A DNA stretch of 22,101 nucleotides, from contig JASJQH010000192.1 in the NCBI GenBank assembly GCA_040143965.1, positions 1-22,101 of the forward strand, written 5' to 3'. This document shows positions 18,902-22,101 of the stretch, in pieces. Position numbers and translations under genes: made by a program. Position 1 is the first letter of the stretch. Every line of letters starts with the position of its first letter. This stretch comes from Basidiobolus ranarum. Its lineage: Eukaryota > Basidiobolomycota > Basidiobolomycetes > Basidiobolales. The notes below the pieces were generated by a model, which was not told the origin of the DNA, did not search any database, and saw only the letters and a list, made by a program, of their open reading frames with translations.

Positions 18902-20940
18902 ATGTCCCCTGACTATGGGCCCGAAGGTTTGGTGGAAACCAAAACGGCTTTAACGCCTCGTAATGATTATACCTCGTATAAAACATACCTAACTTTGCTG
19001 ATATGTATTGTTAGCTTGGTGTCTCTAGCAAGGGCCAGGTCTGGGCTAAAGATTAGTCGTTCAATTGTATCGCTATTATCCGGGGCATTAATGGTGGCTT
19101 TTGATATGATTACTCCTAATGAGGCATATAACAGCTTACATGGAAGCTCCTTATTACTATTGTTTTCTTTTATGATTATCATGACGAAATTTAACGACAA
19201 GGTAATACCCAGTGTTATACAACATTGTGGCCATTTATCGACTGGTAGTCAACTCAAATAGTGCACCGCAACTAACCTTTTTTTCTCTAATATCTATTAG
19301 GGCTTTGTGTATTACTTTCGTCAGCTCCTGTTATGGGGCGCTCCAACACCACTAAATTTGATGCTGCGCTTATCATTTTTATCTGGGCTATTGGGGTTCT
19401 TTTTCATGGCCGATATTTTCGCTGTATATGTTTGTACGGTGGTGATTACTCTATGTGAAGATTATGAGCTCGATATCGAGCCTTTTTCTGTGGCTGCTGT
19501 AAGTTGTTCAGATATCTATTTGCGTGACTCTTGTTTCGAGAAATAATCTAAATCTTGTATATGATTTATAGGTCACTGCGAGCAATATTGGGTCGACGGC
19601 ATGTATCATCGGTAATATGAATAATGTACTTGCGCACGAAATGATCCCTGGTTTAGATTTCACAACGTATTTCTTACGCATGTCAATCCCTGCTATCACC
19701 GGATTACTTCTTAACGCAATATTTCTTTGGTTCTATTACCGAAATTCGCTTCCGAGAGCGAGGCTGTGGGCTTCTAGTCATGCAGAGTATAATCATATTG
19801 CAATTGATTCTCCTGAATTTTACATAATTGCTCAGGAATACGCTAAAGCAGCACAAAACAAAAATACTCTATATATAGATGAGAGAACTAACAATCGTAC
19901 AGTTGAGCCAATCTCCATCACCATCTCAGACAGTGATACTGACACCAACGAACATACGAAATTGTTGAATCAACCGGTTCCAATCTACTGCGAGATTTTA
20001 TCTACTTCTCCCGAAAGTATTTCTGGTTACGACGATGTCAATGCTCCACCAAGTACACCTGTAGAGCCTTACTCTGTGGAGTTACCCATTTCTCAGAGTA
20101 GATGTCCACCATCTCCTCCGCCATCATTACTGATTCCGCCTGCTGGTTTCTTGTCGAGCGGTCACTCATCACTATCATCAAGACTTTCACCTACGCGAAA
20201 GAAGCATGGACTTTTTTTCGATAAAACCATATTAGGATTCTTAGAGTCTTGGAGATCGCACTATCGAACCATTATCACTGTATTGGCGCTTGTCTTTATG
20301 TATATTAGCCTTATTTTCAAAGACCATGTCGGCTGGACTGCATTGGTGGTGGCTTTGACAATTGCGCTGGTGGATAATGGAAGAGAATCTAATGATTTGT
20401 TCGTTGACTTGGACTTTCCATCCATTGCTTATTATTTCGGGTTATTTGTAATGATCCGAGGAGTTGAAGAAACCCCTATTATAAACGACATCTGGCACAT
20501 GGTGTATACCAGACTAGCTTCTGTATATAACCCAATCATCTTGATAGTTTGTTTTGCAACCTTAGTACTTTTAGTCACCATGATCCTAACCCCCGTTCCC
20601 ACCTTGCTTGTCCTGCTGCCGCTGATGGAGCATATGGTGTATGATACATATGGGCAGAGGCTAGTGTGGTTACTACTATGGTGTATAACTATCTCTAGCA
20701 ATCTCTGGCCTACTGGGAGTGTTGCTGGATTAGCCATGAAGGTAAGCTCAACTCCATTTCAAAACAAGGAAGTTTATAATACAAGTCAATCATATTAACT
20801 TATCTATTTAGGAAACGGCCAAAATCAGTACGATAGAAGAGATTCGTACCCGTTTCGATAGCACTAAGTTTTGGTTGAAATATTCTCTATGGTCAACTCC
20901 AATCATCATGACAATCGGCATAGCAACCATATTTGTCTAA
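18902..20940 (+). CDS. Ion-transporter-superfamily permease (CitMHS/ArsB/SLC13-like)
   Basis: Four exons (18902-19201, 19301-19498, 19572-20741, 20812-20940) give 598 residues; introns are 70-99 bases. The N-half has hydrophobic helices from about residue 30 (YLTLLICIVSLVSLARAR) and the hallmark TASNIGSTACIIGN at 168-181, equivalent to the SNIGGTxTxIGxPxN hairpin of IT-superfamily carriers. A hydrophilic loop of about 170 residues (226-396; SDSDTDTNEH and SPPPS-rich) separates the halves, as in fungal and OCA2/P-protein members. The C-half repeats the fold: AYYFGLFVMIRGVEETPII, PVPTLLVLLP, and SSNLWPTGSVAGLAMKETAK for the second hairpin. It should be a multispan transporter of an organic or inorganic anion, or a Na+/H+-coupled carrier; the substrate is not deducible. 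Oddities: the usual ND of the first half reads FFMADIFAVYV, and the PxN after SNIG is GNMNN. The ATG at 18902 is chosen as the first in frame ahead of TM1. Confidence 0.85.
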
Positions 20941-21585
20941 CAATTTAAGCATTCACTTGACTTGAATATCTACGTTGTGGAATGATATGTGAGCTTACAC
21001 ACTCTGAAGTATTTATTAGTTATTTTAATGAACTCCCTCTCTAAACTCTACGCAAAGTAGTATATCTTAAATTATCGTTTTCTATTCTCATTGTAAATAA
21101 AGCCAAGTACTTCAATTAGTAACGTGAAACCTGAAAGTAGACTATCGATCAATTTTATATTGCTTAAACATTCAATGGAAACCATCAACATCCCTACAGT
21201 GTAGATATAAGATCAGAATATAAGTGAATATTAAGGATCACACAGCGACAAGTGTCACTAATTGATTTCTTTATGAAGATTATAATATAAATAGAGATCA
21301 AAAAGAATATTAATCCAAAAGAATATGTTGACTTTCGTAAGTTCCAATTGAAAGGAGGTGTAGCAAAGACGAAAGAATTGTTAATGCGATGAATAGATAA
21401 ATGTACTTTTGGATGCTTCAATAGAGTAAAGGTATGGAAAACGTCATTCTCTTTAGAGTGGAAGACTTCCAACTGAATAAATGTCAAGGATGACACAACA
21501 AAGTAGTAGCTTAACGTGGAAAGGAAGGGAGAACGAAGAAAATTCGGCTTTCCCTTTCTATTTTCTCTTCATGCTAATCTTCCGG
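20941..21585. other. Convergent 3' flank between the permease and the right-edge gene
   Basis: This holds the 3' UTRs of two converging genes. A minus-strand frame is open from about 21560 to 21194 (about 120 codons, no ATG near its start, very Phe/Ile/Ser-rich). It overlaps the 3' UTR of the right-edge gene and looks more like AT-biased chance than a gene. Confidence 0.45.
21096..21101 (+). terminator. Candidate poly(A) signal of the permease gene
   Basis: AATAAA in the context TGTAAATAAAGCC, about 155 bases after the permease stop codon. Confidence 0.45.
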
Positions 21586-22101
21586 TTATTTTCCAAGAGG
21601 ATGTGATTTCTTTGCCATTGGTTTGTACTCGGTCTCATCTACTTCTATGTTACTTTCGCTCAAATTATGCGTCCGGTCAAGTTGAGATACCTCCGGGGTT
21701 GACTCGGCGTATCTACTTTTAATATCTTCAAAAAATGTTTTAAGAACGTCTTTATCTTGAGGTAATTCTAGTAAGAACAAGTTGGGCGGTGGTATCACTG
21801 TTCCGGCAAAGGGGCCCATTCTCACATATTCGGGAATTGTGGAAGAACTAGTCTCCAACTCTTCAGGTAACTCCGACTCAAAGTTATTATCAAAAATAGT
21901 ATCCGCGGTTGGAGTGCGTGGTAGAGGCTTGGGGAAGATTGCTGAAAAGAACCAAAAAAAATATTAACTTTAAGAAATATCCAGGAGGTTAATCATAGTA
22001 TTTTACCTTCTGTGTTTAAAAAAGCATCGTTTCCGTTCACACTCAACAAAGGTCGGTGTAAAGCGAAAAACCTACTGCTTGCTAGATCTTCACACTTGAT
22101 C
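21586..22101 (-). CDS. 3' part of an unrecognised gene, cut by the right window edge
   Basis: Two exons are visible on the minus strand. The first runs from the edge to 22007, in the frame whose first full codon is 22100-22098. Then comes a 65-base intron (GTAAAA..TTTTCAG), then 21941-21586 ending in TAA. The 149 visible residues begin with CEDLASSRFFALHRPLLSVN, followed by PKPLPRTPTADTIFDNNF, an acidic stretch, PFAGTVIPPPNLFLLELPQD and a charged tail ending KKSHPLGK. There is no membrane helix in this part. I do not recognise the family. The arrangement of a short Arg/Leu/Pro motif, a Pro-rich linker and a conserved-looking LFLLELPQD block recalls small organellar or scaffold proteins, but that is a guess. 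The splice join keeps the frame, and the composition is convincingly coding. Confidence 0.7.

Noticed and set aside
21194-21560. About 120 open codons on the minus strand
   Set aside because: No ATG near the start, a Phe/Ile-rich AT-biased composition, and it lies in the 3' flank of the right-edge gene.
1-22101. A biosynthetic or defence-type gene cluster including velvet, G alpha and arrestin
   Set aside because: The genes lie on both strands with kilobases of decayed DNA between them, and no backbone enzymes are present. Adjacency alone is no evidence of a joint system.

Overview
The window looks like nuclear DNA of a fungus, probably an early-diverging, intron-rich lineage. It is AT-rich, its introns are short (60-100 bases) with GT..AG ends, and it carries a velvet-domain regulator, a fungal-type heterotrimeric G-protein alpha subunit, an alpha-arrestin with PPxY motifs and a bestrophin-family channel. 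Velvet proteins are essentially confined to fungi, which is the strongest taxonomic clue. The phylum cannot be fixed from the sequence alone.

Eight protein-coding genes can be modelled. From left to right they are: a five-exon velvet factor (+, 1231-2363); a two-exon alpha-arrestin (-, 3975-5048); a five-exon G alpha subunit (+, 9191-10570); a two-exon trihelix/Myb-SANT-like DNA-binding protein (+, 11482-12576); a two-exon bestrophin-like anion channel (+, 14093-15198); a single-exon disordered protein with internal short repeats (-, 17127-17666); a four-exon ion-transporter-superfamily (CitMHS/ArsB-like) permease (+, 18902-20940); and the 3' part of an unrecognised gene running off the right edge (-, 21586-22101). 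All exon junctions keep the reading frame. Several of these products could act in signalling (G alpha, arrestin) or in development and transcription (velvet, trihelix), and two in anion movement. Nothing in the layout shows that they are co-regulated, so they are best read as independent neighbours.

The long gaps are not empty. At 6204-6984 (-) lies a clear intron-less, broken copy of ribosomal protein uL18 (RPL5). Next to it, 7290-8108 (-) holds coding-like text of a gene that I do not recognise. Smaller stretches (about 3191-3416 +, 8109-8324 +, 10668-10847 +, 16290-17083 -) look like further decayed coding or LINE material. The window therefore alternates live genes with retro-derived and decayed debris.

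The most interesting small-scale structures are a perfect 10-bp inverted repeat directly behind the velvet stop codon, a palindromic CTAACG/CGTTAG site beside a TATA box in front of the disordered-protein gene, and a 32-codon strongly hydrophobic upstream ORF in front of the permease. I found no convincing new multi-gene system, rRNA, tRNA or CRISPR array.
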